5,943 nt of DNA from Chromatiales bacterium. Lineage in GTDB: Bacteria; Pseudomonadota; Gammaproteobacteria; UBA6429; Thiohalophilaceae. The position numbers and the translations under genes were made by a program. Positions 5,382-5,943 of this stretch are shown piece after piece; the first letter of the stretch is position 1, and each line of letters opens with the position of its first letter. Where the stretch lies: NCBI GenBank assembly GCA_027057985.1, contig JALUTJ010000107.1:1-5943 (forward strand), read 5' to 3'. The notes under the pieces are model-generated. The model saw only the letters and a program-made list of their open reading frames with translations, was not told the DNA's origin and did not search any database.

Positions 5382-5943
5382 ATGAGTAAACTTACACACA
5401 TCACCACTGCTGTTGCACTTGCCCTGGGTTCTGCTCAGGCCTTTGCTGCAGATACCGCAGTCCAGACACAATATGGTCAGAACAACAATGCCAGCATTGA
5501 TCAACAGACTTATGCCGGTGACAACCGCAATGCCTCACAAAATCAAAGTGGTAGCAATAATACCGCCACAGCGACTCAGCAAGGTAATGGACAATCTTCT
5601 GTCCAGCAACAGGTGTACTCAAGTGATAATACTGTTTCTGTACGACAGTTTGGTGCTGATAACCGCTCAAGACAATACCAGGGACATATCTATGATGGTA
5701 CCACTGCGAGCTATGGCGCTTCTTCTAACAGTGTTTCAAGCACATATCAGACAGGATCTAAAAATGAAAGCACCTCTTACCAGATTGGTGATGGCAACCT
5801 GGCAACAACCAATCAATACGGCACAGCCAATAGCTCAACCACAATTCAAAACGGTGACGCTAACCAGGCCAGAACCACCCAGACTTACCTGAATAATACT
5901 TCATCCATTACTCAGTCTGGTGCCCGTAATTTTGCCGGTACAT
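5382..5943 (+). CDS. csgA: CsgA-type major curlin, 3' end beyond window
   Basis: This encodes the probable main curli fibre subunit. The 187 codons visible continue past the window end with no stop. The ATG follows AAGGGAG (5367-5373) eight bases upstream. Residues 1-22 form a signal peptide, with cleavage likely after AFA. The mature protein is rich in Gln, Asn, Ser, Thr and Gly, with few charged residues. Curlin half-repeats (QxGxxN) begin at Q30, Q55, Q66, Q89, Q123, Q134, Q145, Q156 and Q178, with degenerate units at Q42, Q77, Q100 and Q167. From Q123 on the spacing is exactly 11 residues. A longer irregular unit (about 100-122, with Tyr-Gly and Ser) interrupts the ladder. It already exceeds E. 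coli CsgA (151 aa). Its position after csgB and its low charge support CsgA over a second nucleator. Confidence 0.88.
   Translation, partial: MSKLTHITTAVALALGSAQAFAADTAVQTQYGQNNNASIDQQTYAGDNRNASQNQSGSNNTATATQQGNGQSSVQQQVYSSDNTVSVRQFGADNRSRQYQGHIYDGTTASYGASSNSVSSTYQTGSKNESTSYQIGDGNLATTNQYGTANSSTTIQNGDANQARTTQTYLNNTSSITQSGARNFAGT

Noticed and set aside
5401..5892. Open frames on both strands inside csgA (5413-5892 plus, 5401-5670 minus)
   Set aside because: They are shadows of the repetitive csgA coding sequence, without ribosome-binding sites or recognisable content.
5040..5943. Periodic DNA pattern considered as a CRISPR-like or tandem DNA repeat
   Set aside because: The period is in the protein (11 residues, 33 bases) and the DNA units are too diverged; there are no conserved repeats with spacers.

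Overview
The window holds a curli (extracellular functional amyloid) locus next to two housekeeping-type genes. The organism is most likely a marine or host-associated gammaproteobacterium outside the Enterobacterales. The SSB keeps the E. coli DNA-contact residues in the same register and ends in DDDIPF, and the transporter aligns residue for residue with E. coli YajR at its N-terminus. The curli proteins, however, are clearly diverged, and the gene order differs from the E. coli divergent csgDEFG / csgBAC arrangement. Genus cannot be fixed from this sequence.

Layout: positions 1-66 carry half of a possible palindromic repeat. On the minus strand, yajR (538-1920) precedes ssb (67-513) with a 24-base gap, so they probably form one transcript. 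A divergent control region of about 225 bases (1921-2145) separates them from csgD. On the plus strand follow csgD (2146-2784), a 135-base intergenic region rich in direct and inverted repeats, csgE (2920-3324), csgF (3353-3760), csgG (3770-4684), a second control region (4685-4850), csgB (4851-5351) and csgA (from 5382, running off the window end at 5943). No csgC is visible; it could lie downstream.

How the genes work together: CsgD is the LuxR-type master regulator. CsgG is the outer-membrane lipoprotein export pore, CsgE the periplasmic adaptor, and CsgF the CsgG-bound factor that couples export to nucleation. CsgB is the surface nucleator and CsgA the main fibre subunit. Both the csgD and csgB upstream regions contain a perfect TGTGA-N6-TCACA site, which suggests that CRP-cAMP (or a Vfr-like relative) controls both the regulator and the fibre genes.

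The most interesting points are the paired CRP sites, the repeat-rich csgD-csgE spacer with a terminator-like hairpin and no obvious promoter after it, and coordinated Asn-to-Ser changes at the CsgG/CsgF pore constriction positions. The CsgA is also longer than in E. coli and has an irregular central repeat. This is a variant of a known system, not a wholly new one.
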